NCBI GenBank assembly: GCA_949710005.1
Contig: OX453280.1
Coordinates: forward strand, 12,760,605 to 12,824,604
DNA: 64,000 bases
Direction: 5' to 3'
Source: Ricordea florida
Taxonomy: Eukaryota > Cnidaria > Anthozoa > Corallimorpharia > Ricordeidae
Below the pieces are notes generated by a model. The model saw only the letters and a list, made by a program, of their open reading frames with translations. It was not told where the DNA came from and did no database searches. Positions 1 to 12,300 of this stretch are shown here, in pieces; positions within the stretch are counted from its first letter, which is position 1; each line of letters begins with the position of its first letter. The translations under genes and the position numbers were made by a program.

Positions 1-354
1 ACCCAAATGAAGCGCAAGACCGCTATAGGCCAGGGCAGTTGTTTTTGAGGCAGCAAATTAGGCAGAAAACCTTTCCACCAGCGACGGCGGCAGTTTTGGC
101 GGAGGGAAGAAAGGAGAATGACTCTGAGCATCGCTAGCTGCGTTAACGTTCAGAACATGGAAATGAAAACCTAGAAACACTGCGAACTGGCGCGGATTCA
201 TTGCGGCCGTTCTATTCTACACATTGAGCGGGAAATAATCATTTATGCGGTGAAATTAAAACAAGCAGGTCTTATCTTTACTTTACATTGTCTCAGATGA
301 TTGTCTCTACAATGCGACCGCAAAACGACAACATTTTTAATTGTTTTTTTGAAA

Positions 355-540
355 ATTTTTTTGAAAAATAAACTAGTGAGCAGCACTCTGCGAACTATGT
401 ATAAATACAAGCTTGTAACTCTCATTTGTAAAACTCCCTGAAGAAGTCCGCGACAGTCGGACGAAACGCGTAGGAGAATAAATCAGTTTTACAAAACCAG
501 TTCGCAGAGTGCTGCTCACTAGTTTATTTTTCAAAAAAAT
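355..540. repeat. Foldback element with 42-bp perfect inverted repeats
   Basis: The arms at 355-396 and 499-540 are exact reverse complements over 42 bases (they include GTGAGCAGCACTCTGCGAAC and its complement). The 102-base centre holds a hammerhead-ribozyme-like sequence, annotated separately. Perfect arms imply recent formation or strong conversion. Penelope-like retroelements and retrozymes are known to carry hammerhead motifs near their ends, so an inverted pair of element ends is the likeliest origin, but no coding sequence remains here. Confidence 0.75.
425..495 (+). ncRNA. Candidate minimal type I hammerhead ribozyme
   Basis: The core-like CTGAAGA is at 438-444 and GAAA at 463-466. 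Between them is a 5-bp stem II, GTCCG (446-450) with CGGAC (458-462). Stem I is CTCC (434-437) with GGAG (473-476), extended beyond an asymmetric internal loop by TTTGTAAAA (425-433) with TTTTACAAA (487-495). The predicted cleavage dinucleotide is TA at 471-472. Stem III is almost absent, as reported for minimal type I hammerheads of Penelope-like elements. One extra A (445) sits between the core and stem II, so activity is uncertain. Confidence 0.45.
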
Positions 541-1335
541 AGTGAGTGACCCATAAAGGTTAGTGAAGTAGTCGTCAGCGCGTTCACCTCTGGTTGTGCC
601 GTTTTCGAAACTTAATAACTTAAACAGCAATAATTACAAATTAACGAAACTGCATCACGACGAACACCATACTGTGTACTACACTGCCCATTGCAAGTAA
701 CTGTACGTCCATTATAAAAATAGTGAGTGACCCATGAAGGTTATGAAGTAGACATCAGCACGTTCACTTCCGGTTGTGCCGTTTTCGAAACTTTTAAAAT
801 AAGTTTAACAGCACCAGGGACGGCGGAACGTATTTTGAAGTGGGGGGGCTGAAAACGAGCGCCGGAGTCGCGAGTTGGTAGGGGGGTCTGGGGGCATCCT
901 CCCCCAGAAAATTTTGAAATCTAGAAACTCGGAAATCGTATTTACAACATTCTCCGCGACATACTTCTTGAAAAATGAAAGGTACTTTTAATGCTGACAG
1001 CAATATTTTGGAGGTTATTTCTCCTCAGCCTTCCGGTCTCCAACGCTAACCTGCGGTTTTTGGACACAAGCTTCCCGTCTGTGGGAAGGAAGCACACGCT
1101 GAGAAAATGTTAAAAATACGTAAACGCGAAAAGTTTCCGACGAGCCTTGTATAAAGTTGTAGCTTAAACAAAATAAAATGTCATCCTCCTTAAAAGTGGG
1201 GGGGCTGAAGCCCCCCCAGACCCCCCGGCTTCGCCGTCCCTGAGCACTCAATACAATTGAATGAAACTGCACCATGAGTGACACCTGTATGCCCATTGCA
1301 AAAAAAGCGAATGTCCTTCCAACTTTCAAGTTTGC
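540..1335 (+). repeat. Two-copy tandem duplication, about 181 bp per unit
   Basis: The first copy starts at 540 and the second at 721, both with TAGTGAGTGACCCAT and both containing GGTTGTGCCGTTTTCGAAAC. The second copy is interrupted at 810-1247 by the MITE below. After it the match resumes (AATGAAACTGCACCATGAGT against AACGAAACTGCATCACGACG) and runs to about 1335. Confidence 0.7.
815..1242. mobile_element. hAT-like non-autonomous element (MITE) with 5-bp TSD
   Basis: The left end starts CAGGGACGGCG and the right end finishes CGCCGTCCCTG. Both are flanked by AGCAC (810-814 and 1243-1247), a 5-bp target duplication. Runs of G and C lie just inside both ends. Termini beginning CAG fit hAT transposons, some lineages of which make 5-bp duplications. 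There is no transposase gene, so it would depend on another element. Confidence 0.65.
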
Positions 1336-4155
1336 GCAACAGCCCGATTTGTTTTCAGCAGATAGATACAATTCGAACACTGAGGACTCTTTGGGGCCGG
1401 GAGTCCATTAATGAACTCCTGTTGGGACGTAGTTGTACGGCACAATTTTTATTTTTGTGGACTTTTGTAAAACTCCTAACCTTGCTCCGCGAGCTTTTGT
1501 ACAGTAGGAATGGTATTTCAATATATGTGATACAGTCAAAGTTGTATTAAGCGGACCAGTCATGGGAAGTGTTTCACCATTCGCTTTACCACCGAGCTTG
1601 GCGCTTGAGCGGTGTCGTTTTTAAGCTAGTAGTTAACTGGTTCTTTACTCGCATCACTGTACTTAGAGTACTCCACGAAAAAGCGCACTCAGAAAGAAAC
1701 ATTTCAAGCTATGTTATAATTTTCAAGACTGACGCAATAAAACACTATTATACAGTTCTCAAAGCTCCTCAAACGAGCGTACCTTTTAGAAAATAAACTT
1801 AAGAAAGAGTAGTCAGGTGTCATGTGTTTCGAAAAGGAAAGCATAAAGTATATTTTGCCATGCTTTTTTTAGATAGTCATGCACTTTAACTGAAAATGTT
1901 TTGTGTTCTGGTTACTTCCTAATTTTCATTCGGCTGCACGTAACTGTGACACCCGTAACTTGTTGGCACTCTACCAGCAGGTATTGCTGGTTATAAGTGC
2001 TAGTTAACAATTAGTTAACAGATCGCGAACCGCGAAGGAAGAGTATGCGGGTAATGGAGAGAGGACATTGCATTTTCCAGTAAACAGATTATCGTTAACT
2101 TTATAACCATAGGTCATAGGTGCCTTCGTTAGATCTTCTTGCGTCTCAGTTCACGGGACGGAAACCCTGGAAAGGTGTTTTTATTCACAAATTTTTTTAC
2201 ATAGTAACGCGAACTAAAAGCGAAAACATTTCGAGGCGAAAACATTTCGAGGTAACATCTGACTAACATTTCCTTAAATTTGTTTAACTTTCGCCCACGC
2301 AGCGACAATCGCTCGCTCTTTGAAAATGTCTATCAACGTTAATGAGAATCGGAAACGGATATAGTGTTTCTATTTTCGGATCAAAACAAAACCAGCGTAT
2401 CCTTCTGCGGTAGCTGCACCTGCCTGCGTCGTTTGTCCAAGCCGGAAAAAGTGATTCTATAAATAATATACAAAAAAAAAAATCTTCTTCTAACAGAGGG
2501 AGGAAATTTACTGAAAACACTGCCAGCTGTAGTTCGACAAAATGTGCACTAACTCACCTACAGAGCTGGTGAAAATTCAACAGCCATGCACTGGACCGAA
2601 TAGAAGCTGTTGTTTTCTGTCAGTTCCACTTTAAGAATTAAAAAGGGCCAATAATAGATTGTATCACGCGGTTTTCTATGCCACACTCTCAATGTAAATT
2701 CAAAACATGAAAACTTACTCAAATTCAAACAGGAAGACTTGGTAGTCTGTTATTCACCTGCTTTGTTCGCCAGAGGCATGAAAGCAAACTTTTTTTTCTT
2801 TTTTTTTTCCCGTTCTAAAACGGCGATTATTCAGTGGTTTAGTGTAAAAGGATATAGTCCACATAAGGCGTTAAGGATGTCGTATGATAAGTTGTTAAAC
2901 AAATGCAATAGCGCTAAGTTTCGAAATTACCCAGTCAACAAAATGATTGAGGACCTTCAGTCGTAGCCAAAGTCCTAACCATTAGAGCTAAAAATAACAT
3001 GCTACTAGTCGTCCACGAACTGATAGCCGCAGCCGTGAACAACACTAGCAGACATTAACGAGCAAAGAGGCTAACCTACCCAAATAAGGAAATTATGCTC
3101 CTGGAGAACAGACGAAGTTCATTTTTTAATGCGACCACGATCAGTGTGAAAATGTTCAGTGGAAATACTATCTTTAGTTTCTAAACAGAAAGACCCGAGC
3201 TTGGTATACACCACCTATTTTAGTTTTAAGCTTTTATTGTGGACATTAATTTTTTGAAAGTAACTGTAAACGATACAACGGTGTTGGTACAGTGTCTGGA
3301 CTTAAGCGCTCGTAAAAATCCTCCCTGAGCTAGCTTGTTCGGTCTGTAATGGAAAGAAGTTGGTTTCTCATATTTTTTGCTAGGAATTGTTTTTTCACTT
3401 GAAGTAATAAAGCCTCGTTGTTGTCATGTAGTAAAGTGCTTAACCTATGTCTCCTCGACAAACGTGTCTAAGTCGCTAAATTTAAATGGAAAGTATTAAC
3501 GAATATTTTTTAGTCACGGTTCTGAAGAATTTCTGTTTACATTGAAGCTTACTAGAATCTAAGTAAACGCACATACTAAACAACGTAACATTTCTGTTGT
3601 GAGTAATTGTTAGTAAAATCAATTGCTGTGTGGTCCTTTTCACCGGCAAAATCATAGATGACGAATTAGCGAAAGACAAAGAAAGTCACACACCCTGACG
3701 TGTTAGATACAGGTCAAACAATTCACTTGTTTTGCGTCTAATTTCTTCTTCTAAATCTTTTCTTTCGAGAAGCTATATCAAACGCTTTATGCATCTGCCA
3801 GGTTTAGTCATTTGGCAAACATCTCTAATTTCGTCAAAAATAGGTCCCTTCGCAGTGTCTTTTCAGATCTCTTCTCTGTGTTTCATATGTGATCAAACAC
3901 TCTGACTCCTGTTGATATACATAAAATTAAAGAGTTAAAAAGCAAGCCCTTTTGGTTACTTTATTGAAACTGGATCACTTTCGTATCAATGGTCTTTGTG
4001 TCGAAGATGTTAGAGTCAAGATTTATATATTTTCTTTATCCTCTTTGTAATGAGAACAGGGAGAAGTGTTGCCTACTTTGAAAAGTGAATCAACTCTTTC
4101 ATTAGCAAATTACAGAGATCAATGAAATTGACATGTCAAGGGCATTTTGGTTTAC
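1336..4155. other. Intergenic DNA with no gene seen
   Basis: Short frames here have no recognisable domain and look random. A 16-base word containing GCGAAAACATTTCGAGG is repeated head to tail at about 2219-2252. Nothing else could be supported. Confidence 0.5.
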
Positions 4156-4159
4156 TAAA

Positions 4160-4305
4160 TTGAGTCCATGTGGCCTTATTAACGGGTGACCGCAATAACG
4201 GGGCTATTTTGTGAGAAAATGTAAGGCCACTTTGCTGGGCCGAAAAAAAGTGGCCGCATTAACGAGGTGACCGTGTTATCGAGGTGGCCGTGAAGCGGAG
4301 TCTCA
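4160..4305. repeat. Imperfect short repeats of a GTGGCCG/TTAACGAGGTGACCG type
   Basis: The words TAACGGGTGACCGC, TAACGAGGTGACCGTG and TATCGAGGTGGCCGTG follow one another, with further GTGGCC copies between them. It looks like a fragment of a dispersed repeat. The family is not identified. Confidence 0.4.
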
Positions 4306-5472
4306 CTTTGTAGTACGAATTACCCTTCAACAATTAACTTTTATCCCGGTTGTGTTATGGCTTGGCGTCGTCATTTTGTTTGCTTAATTTAAGCTCCCTA
4401 CTGAGGTTGCTTCATTGGTATATACTAAACCAATTATTCTCTTCCTGATTCTCGGTGAATAGTGTCTCAAGGAATATCGATTTCTTAGAATATTTGTTAA
4501 ATGTAAACAAAAATCGGTCAATATCTTTGTTGGTAAATTATGAAAAGTAATCGGACGATCAAAAAACAGTTAAAAAAAACAGAAGAAACAGTAATAATAT
4601 GAATCAGTTTTATCATATTTATTTTCATTGCAGGAACTGACTGTAACTGACCCATATTGGAACAATGGGCCACCGTCGCAAGGAGTGTGATTCTGAGGTC
4701 TGGGAAACAGTCCTCATCTAGGTCCATATCCCTTTTTGCAGATTTTTCCGAGCTTAAGTGAGGCACTTATATTATCATTTCGATTCAAAAAACGTCCATA
4801 AGAGCAAAACATGATGAATAAATGAATGAATGTGTTGCTGAAAACTCAAACTGATCTTCTGTTTGCCTCATTCAATGTAACTCAGTACCTGGTGTAAAGC
4901 ATGGAGTATTTTTAGGACTCACGTTTCCGCTGCCGGTTGCAAAAAAAAGTTTTCAGAGAAAATGATTCGATGGAGAGAGGGGAGTGGTTGCAACAAGAAG
5001 ACTGTAAAGACTTGTTTCATTTTTTAGATCACAAGTATTGTCAACACGACAAATTAAGCCTAAAATAGTTAAAAATTAATTAAAAATTAATACCTCCTCT
5101 AATCGACAGATGGAACCACAAATTGGTAGTACACGCATTGATCTGTCAATTGGGGGAGGGGGGGGGGGGAAATTAGACACTGACACATCTATGTTATTCG
5201 TTGCCTTGTTGGTCGGCTACAGCAAGGAAGCAACGCCAAAGCAGAGAAACCAAAGGTTGACAAGGAAAGAGCGCTGAAAAATTCTCTTTAAATCGTCTTA
5301 TTTCTGAGATGGACGCATGCTAAAATATTGGTGGTTTGACTGATCTCTTCCGTTCTGTGCATACTTTGTAGGGTGGCGTCGTTTCTCGAGGAAAGGACTG
5401 ACTGTGCAAGACGCTTTGCGGTAGTATGCAAGTAGCCTACCATGAACCCAGGTTCTATATGGATTTTTTCCG

Positions 5473-5820
5473 TTGGATCTTTTCTCCCCGCGTTCTGCGA
5501 CACAAGGTGTTCTAGTTGTTCCCAAATCCTTCACCTCCACCTTTGGGGACAGAGCTTTCTCAGTCGCCCTGCCCAAACTTTGGAACAATCTGCCAGCAAA
5601 TGTTTCAACTACATGTACGAGCGCTTTAGATTCTTTTAAAAGGAAGCTCAAGACTCATCTCTTTCAGGACGCATTCCCGTAGCATTTCTTTTTAACATTT
5701 GTTAGCATTCGTAGTATTTTTAACATTATAGTATTTTGTATTTTTATAATAATATCTTTTATACTGGTTGTAATTTAAGGTCATGATGGATTTCATCGAG
5801 GCAATGCATAATGCTTTCTA
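5473..5820 (+). mobile_element. 3' end of a LINE-type retrotransposon (5'-truncated)
   Basis: An open frame to 5682 encodes the typical C-terminal tail of a non-LTR retrotransposon reverse transcriptase, with the words FGDRAFSVALPKLWNNLPA and FKRKLKTHLF. The AT-rich 3' untranslated part follows to about 5820. The catalytic reverse transcriptase domain is missing, which fits the 5' truncation usual for LINE insertions. The clade is not resolved. Confidence 0.7.
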
Positions 5821-5837
5821 AAACCTAAATTATCATT

Positions 5838-6030
5838 ATTATTATGATGATGTTGGTGACAATTACGAGGACAGCAGCGATGGCGACGACGATCTTGATG
5901 ATGATGACGATGACGACTAACAACAGCAATGGCGACAACGATGCTGATGACGATGACGACAACAGCGCTGGTGACGACGATGCTGATGATGATGACAATA
6001 GGGAGCTTAAGCGAAACGACAACGACGACT
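5838..6030. repeat. GAT/GAC trinucleotide microsatellite
   Basis: Imperfect GAT, GAC and AAC triplets run through the stretch. The Asp-rich open frames that cross it are by-products of the repeat, not genes. Confidence 0.75.
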
Positions 6031-6041
6031 AGGACGGAACT

Positions 6042-6124
6042 AACCTCGTTCCCAGGGTTTTATCCCTTAAAAATGGGAACGGCAATCCCATTTTTTAAGG
6101 GAAAAAGCCATGGGAACGAGGTTG
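6042..6124. mobile_element. 83-bp MITE with a 10-bp target duplication
   Basis: The element is almost entirely a palindrome, starting AACCTCGTTCCCAGGG and ending CCATGGGAACGAGGTTG. It is bounded by GGACGGAACT at 6032-6041 and 6125-6134. Related copies lie at 19737-19803 and 20966. Target duplications of 9-10 bp suggest mobilisation by a Mutator-type transposase. Confidence 0.7.
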
Positions 6125-6734
6125 GGACGGAACTTGTGAAAAAATGCCTTTGTTTTCCTGTACCAGGCTTGTTTTTTTTGGATTTCATATTTCTTCCAAA
6201 CTGTAAAATTGTCCAGTTATTACCGTTCTCATTTCATTCTGAATTTCTGTTGGCAATTTTGCCGTCATCGCTAGAAAAATGGGACATTTGGTCATATGGT
6301 CAGCGATCAGTACATTCTGCGGTAAATTTACATTCCACGGTAATGGAGGTAGAACGAAATATCTCCTGACCAAATTGTTGAGGTCAGAATGTACAACAGG
6401 TTCATGTTAAACTGATGTATCAAGAAAGATACTGTACAAAACATAAATGGATACTTCGAAGTGTACTTTTGACGGTTTTCTATAAGCACTTCAAAGGTAT
6501 TTCATAGAAAAACGGAAAACTCATAGTTTATAAACAGCGATTGCAGGTAAAATTAATGGTATCGAAAAATTGTGCAAGTGGCTTCACTAAAATTATACAT
6601 TTAACAAACTAACCTTTCGATTTTCCGCTTCATCTAATTGATTTTGATGTGTACTTTTTGCAAAGTGAAAATGACGAGAAAAAGGCATCGATGAAATCAC
6701 ACGCATTAACCACTCTAAAATCACAAAATCTGAG

Positions 6735-6862
6735 ATCAGCAGCAATCGCCAGAAAACCTAAAGAGTTCGTCACTGATTGCCAGAAAACCCAAAGCAATCC
6801 TCAGTGATTGTCAGAAAACTAAAGTGATCATCAGTGATTGCACCTAATCCAAAGCGACGACC
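6735..6862 (+). repeat. About three imperfect tandem copies of a 38-40-bp unit
   Basis: The unit contains CAGTGATTGCCAGAAAAC followed by CAAAGCAATC or a variant. Copies start near 6740, 6770, 6805 and 6832 with growing divergence. No function is apparent. Confidence 0.5.
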
Positions 6863-7728
6863 AGTGGAAACACTGAGAGCTCAGCTATTCTAACTCCCAT
6901 AATGCCCTACTTTGACCTTCAGTGTGAGGAGGGCGCTATTTCGACCCAACGAAAATACTCCGGAGCTTCTAAGAAAGAACGACGACGACGCCGAGGACAG
7001 CACGTTCGAAAAATTGATTTGCTTTTCTCCTTTACCGATGGCGGCAGGCTTGTTTCATTCTCTTCCCATAACTTTTCAAACCGCCGATTTTTCCAACTTA
7101 CCCGTTCACAGTTCATTATAAATTTTTCTTGGCAATTTTGTCGTTGTGCCTTCGCGTCTCCCAGGAAAATTGAAAAATGGTCAGACTGCATTTTGCACGT
7201 GCAGTTTCATTGTTTCGTTCATCAAAGCTATCCTTTGGTGCGGTTCTAGGCGACGTCGTCGTTGTGTTTCGCTTAAGGTCCCGTTTTACCAAATGAAAGC
7301 AAACTCCCGTACAGAACGTTTCATTACAAACACTTTGAAAATAAAAGGAGTATCTCCAGTTGAGGTCAGAATGCCAAAAGCTAAATGCCTGGAGAGCGCT
7401 AGCAGTTCTAAGCGTCTTGTCTTACTGAATTCCACACTAATATAAAGCGTCTTAATGTCGATGGCTAAAAACATGGAAGAATATGCCGTCGCTCACTGAA
7501 AGAGACGCGGTACACACAGCTCTTGGATTTGCAAATTTGTAACATGTGCAATGACGCGTAAAAATAAGAATGACTCTGGAAACAAAACCTAGAAAGGGCA
7601 AGCGATTTTGCACTAAAAAACCGCCGAGCGACCCGGAAATCAAGCAATTGTATACAAACCGGCCAAGCTTTAGGAAGAACTGAGAGTCTTTCGACTTCCT
7701 GAAAGTGCGTAAACATTACTGAGAGCCC

Positions 7729-8125
7729 TAAGGCCCGTTTCCCGTAATGCCCGATAACTTACGAAGCCCTGAAAACTATTTTATGATGGCAATAATCACA
7801 ACGAGAATTCCAATTTCGTCGGTTTTCAAGGACACGTGATACAGGTCAGTTTGTGCGTTAGGTTGGTTTGTTCGCTAAGAACTACAAAAACATTAATATT
7901 AACTAGACTCTGACCTGATGGAGCTCCAGGGGCCTGTTTCTCAATAGGCCAAATAACTTACCAGTCTCGGAAAACTATTTCATGATTCGCAATGGTTGCA
8001 ACGGGAAGTACAAGTTCGTCAGTTTTCAAGGACTAGCGATACAGTTGTAGCTTAACTTGTACTTTAGGAGCGGTTTGCAAGCTAAAAACTACACAAACAT
8101 TCGGTAGACTCCGACCTATAAATGG
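7729..8125 (+). repeat. Two-copy direct duplication, about 200 bp per unit
   Basis: Copy 1 (about 7729-7915) and copy 2 (about 7930-8120) share GGCCTGTTTC or GGCCCGTTTC, GAAAACTATTT, TTCGTCAGTTTTCAAGGAC, GATACAG, AACTACA and ACTCTGACCT in the same order. It lies about 0.8 kb upstream of the Smad4 start codon. Confidence 0.6.
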
Positions 8126-8912
8126 GGCTCCGGTCAGGTAAAGTTATCAGGACTTTCGAGAATCGGGCACCTAAATCGCCTCTCCATTGTTTGGCAACCC
8201 ATGTGAGAGAGGAAGGAAAAAAAAAACAATGAAAGAACAATCGAAATTTGAACGTGGTAGCAGTCAAGGTTGTGGTTTCTTGCGAAATGAAATGACATAT
8301 CATGCGTTTGGTGCCATCGAATGTTACAGTAACGGCCAAAAAGCGCTCCCGGCTTGTAATAAATGCATCCCAACCTCCCAATAAATACAGTATAACAGTA
8401 CAGATGTTCTTCTCTCATGACACTGTGAACTCGGACAGGTTTTCTGCTCATTTCCTGTGGGGATGTACACCTTCTTGAGGATGTGTTTCAGCAACTGAAC
8501 CAACTCAGTCGTGTTCAGGAAATAAGGAACACGAGGTCGATGAAAACGAACTAGAAAAACACATCAAATTCTTTTGAAACTTACTGCAGGCTCAATTGTG
8601 ACATTTGATGTTAAAGTTCGTTTACACTGGTCAAGAGGAACAAAACGAAACCAATGCCACACCCCTCCTCGGTTCAAAGTCGTTTATGGATGGTCTGTTG
8701 CGCAAGATGCAGCTTAACCGCTGTACGCTGAGTGTGCATGCTCCGGATATTTATGCATGTGATTTGAAACTTTCCTGGTGGCAACATTGATGAGCAACTT
8801 GCCGTTACTGTCTGAAATCAGAAAGATAATAGACGCTACCGGGACCGCTCTCAACAGGTTAGGCACGTTTTCGATCGCTCTGCCAAGCTCCGTCGAGCAC
8901 AGGCTGTAGAAT

Positions 8913-9315
8913 ATGGCTGTGGCACCGAACAGTTCGGACGCCTGCCTGAGTATCGTACACAGCCTGATGTGTCATAGGCAAGGAGGAGAATCCGAGTCAT
9001 TTGCCAAACGAGCTATCGAGTCCCTTGTGAAGAAACTGAAGGAGAAAAGGGACGAGTTAGACTCTCTTATCACAGCTATAACCTCGGGTGGAACACAACC
9101 TTCCAAGTGCGTTACCATTCAGAGGACCCTGGACGGTAGATTGCAAGTCGCCGGCCGCAAAGGTTTTCCTCATGTCATTTACGCGCGAATTTGGAGATGG
9201 CCCGACTTGCACAAGAATGAGCTCAAGCATGTGAAGTACTGTCAGTTTGCTTTCGACCTGAAATGTGACAGTGTGTGTGTTAATCCTTATCATTATGAAC
9301 GGGTCGTATCCCCAG
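8913..9315 (+). CDS. SMAD4: Smad4 coding exon 1 (MH1 domain)
   Basis: This exon encodes residues 1-134, essentially all of MH1. It includes the DNA-contacting hairpin [18 protein letters not shown] and all four zinc ligands. It ends in phase 1 before GTAAAT. The near-identity to vertebrate Smad4 in this block makes the assignment firm. An upstream non-coding exon and the promoter were not located. Confidence 0.93.
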
Positions 9316-12300
9316 GTAAATATTCACATCGGACTCCCTTAAACAAGGTTTCCTACGGTTAATAATGTTAAGTACACAAGTTTGTGTGAGTGACATACCG
9401 GACTGACACACCAGTTGAAATATAGACGATTTCTCTGATAGTGACACCTTCGATTGAGTTTTGTCTCAAGAGTACAGGCATCACAGACGCTAGTGTTCGA
9501 TTTAGTGTTACGTCTGTTTTTCTCAAGAATGAACCCTAAACGTTTGTTTTCCTATCCCTAGATATCACGGGTCTTGCTTTATCCAGAAACTCAGGTAAGT
9601 TGAAAATCGACGTTTAGGTATTTAGCTGTTCTCGAGATTGAATCTTTTCACGAATTGTGGTGCTGCCGTTTTCTAAATTTGCTCTTAATTCATCACTTCT
9701 TGGGTCCTCGCTGCTTTTCCTCTTTCGTTGAAAGATGTTTTTTCCCGAGGATTTGTTTGAAAAGTTTAATAAATGTTCTTCACAGGGCCATTGAAATAGA
9801 CAAAAGTTACCATGGGTCTCGATGCGCTGCGTATTACATTGATCGAGATAGCTTTGTTCAAAGCCAGACTTTCTGTCTACTCTGTAACACGTGGCCCCTT
9901 CTTGCCAAGTTATTGCCTCACTGCTTGCAGACAATGAACTGAATCGTTCTCTAATAGTAGGTATTTTTCGTCCTGGTTTTAGATGCTTAGCGACTTTACA
10001 GCCTGCATATTAGACCACAACTTGTTGTAGCTTAAATGATTATAAGACAAAGGCGAGTTTAATTACGGTGATAAAAATAACTAAACAAGGAAAGTGAAAG
10101 TAACGGGTACTTTTGCCAAGTCACGCTGTACTAGCTGGTACTGTCAAATACTTTTAATATGCCAACTGTTAATTCAGCATGTGGAATTGTTGTCACCACG
10201 CTTTTGGTAACATTTCTTACTACGAGGTTGTAAGTCATTATTCGAAATACATAAGCGTTATTCAGTTTAAAGGAAACCGTAAAGTGACGGGTTATAAAGG
10301 TAAAAATGCCTCGGAAAAATGGTAGATGCTTGGTTCGGACCATGGTGGCTAAGGTCGGAGAAGATTCTAGCGGATTGCGTACTTGGCGTTTTGTTTTCTT
10401 GTCTTTGAAACAGAAAGCTCACTCACTCTTGATGCGAAAAAAACCTCTCGTGCTCAACAATCAAGTCTTTGTAACAAATGTTTCCATTCAAATAAAGTAA
10501 ACCTTTCTTTGACATTACTGTTTGCAGTTACACGTATTTGAGGCGCAAGACATTCTTTTATTGTTATGTTAGATGAAAACTAAGGATACACTCTCACACT
10601 ATTTTCTCTTTATAATTATTACACTACCTTCTATACTGTCTTTCAACTAATAACCTGGATAGGCCACTTAAATGATTAACATTCCATAAAATAAAGAGTG
10701 GAAAATAGGCAAAAACATTATGTTAACACTGGTGTAGTTTACTATTATCATTTTGTAGCAATGTTTATTTAAGTCTGGGAAGGATTCAAGTGATAGTTTA
10801 AGCATGTTAGTGTTTCTGCCACTGTCTTTAGGTTGATGTAATTTTTCTACTTGGATTTTAAATACATGTAGTTTTTTGTATCAAGCTTACCTACTGACCT
10901 AAAAATTTGGGTCCAAATGTAATGAAATTTTAACAAGTGCATTCTGATTGGAAATTGATGATTTTAGTAACTCAAGTCAGACACCATGGAGTAGAGCCCT
11001 TTGAGTTGGGTTTTCATTGAAGTTTGAGGCAATAGTGGCTTGGGATCTTGCATTCACACGTATGTGACTCAAGGCTACACTTAAAAAAACCTTATGTTTT
11101 GTTTTTTGAGATGTTGAAAGCAGTTGGGGAAAGTTGTCTTCACTGCTGGTCAATTTGTTTGGTGCTCAACACTAAGTGAAACCACTGCTCCACTGGGTTC
11201 ATGAATACAAAAGCTGAAAAAAGCTATTTTCCTTGCACCAACATTTGCACATGCTTTTGATTGTTAGCTAGATTTCTCCAGTTGGTTGGGTGAATATTGT
11301 AACCTCCAATAGTCAATTACTGAGTCTCCCCCATTTTCCAGCACTCTGACTGTACATGTATGTTGAAATTCATTGATATTTTTGTTAATATGGTAAAGGT
11401 GATAATTCAAAGCTTTTTTACCAGTTGCTCATTGCACATACTTTAGCACTGTTTTGTCTGACTTGTATCCTACTAAGATGTTGCCTCACTGAAGTTAAAG
11501 AGGATCTAAAGCTACTGGGATGTTGTTTAATACTGTACATCCTAAAGGGCCCCAGGGTTTTATTTGCTTAGACTTTTGAGCCTGTAGGCTGTAACAAGCG
11601 AGCGGTAACAAGTTGTGTCATTCCATGCTTTGCACAGAAAGAATATTGCATCTGTACTGTTGAGCATTAATTTGTGTCTTGTTTTGCTATCTTTTAGTGT
11701 ATTGGTATGCCAATATAATTTAATGTATGGTATAATATAAATTGTATATGCTTATCATTTGTTTTTGTTGGTTGGGGCATCTTCTCTTCGTCTATAGTGG
11801 TGGAGCATTAATTTTGAGGCATTTAACCCATGAGTTGATGATACTTCCGTTTCTTTATTCATACTTTGTTTTACTTATTTTATATTTTGTTTTTCTCATG
11901 TCATGATAAATGATAAAACAGCTGGCTTCAATGATTGTGACTTATAACATGCATGCTATGGTCCTCAGGCCATTTGGCTCACTTTTGTTCTAAGAAATGT
12001 CTGAATCCTATTGAATTTACAAGATATGAGAAGACATTGCCTCCGTGATAGTGTTGAGCAATAGATATAAACTTGAGACATATCTTGTGAGCTATGCAAA
12101 CGTGTAAGTTGCCATTTACAAAGTATTCCTTTTTAGAGTAGAGAAACCACCCAGCATAGGAAACAAATGCACCACCTGTTTTATTTTGTCCTTTTCATAC
12201 AGAAGATTATTTTTCTAGGTACAGGAAGCATTATCAGGGCTTCCTTGTTTATTTTTCCCCATCACAGGAAGCTGATGAACAAAAGTAAAAACATCTTGAA

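Noticed and set aside
5825-6032. Asp-rich acidic protein
   Set aside because: Translation of the GAT/GAC microsatellite; open on both strands.
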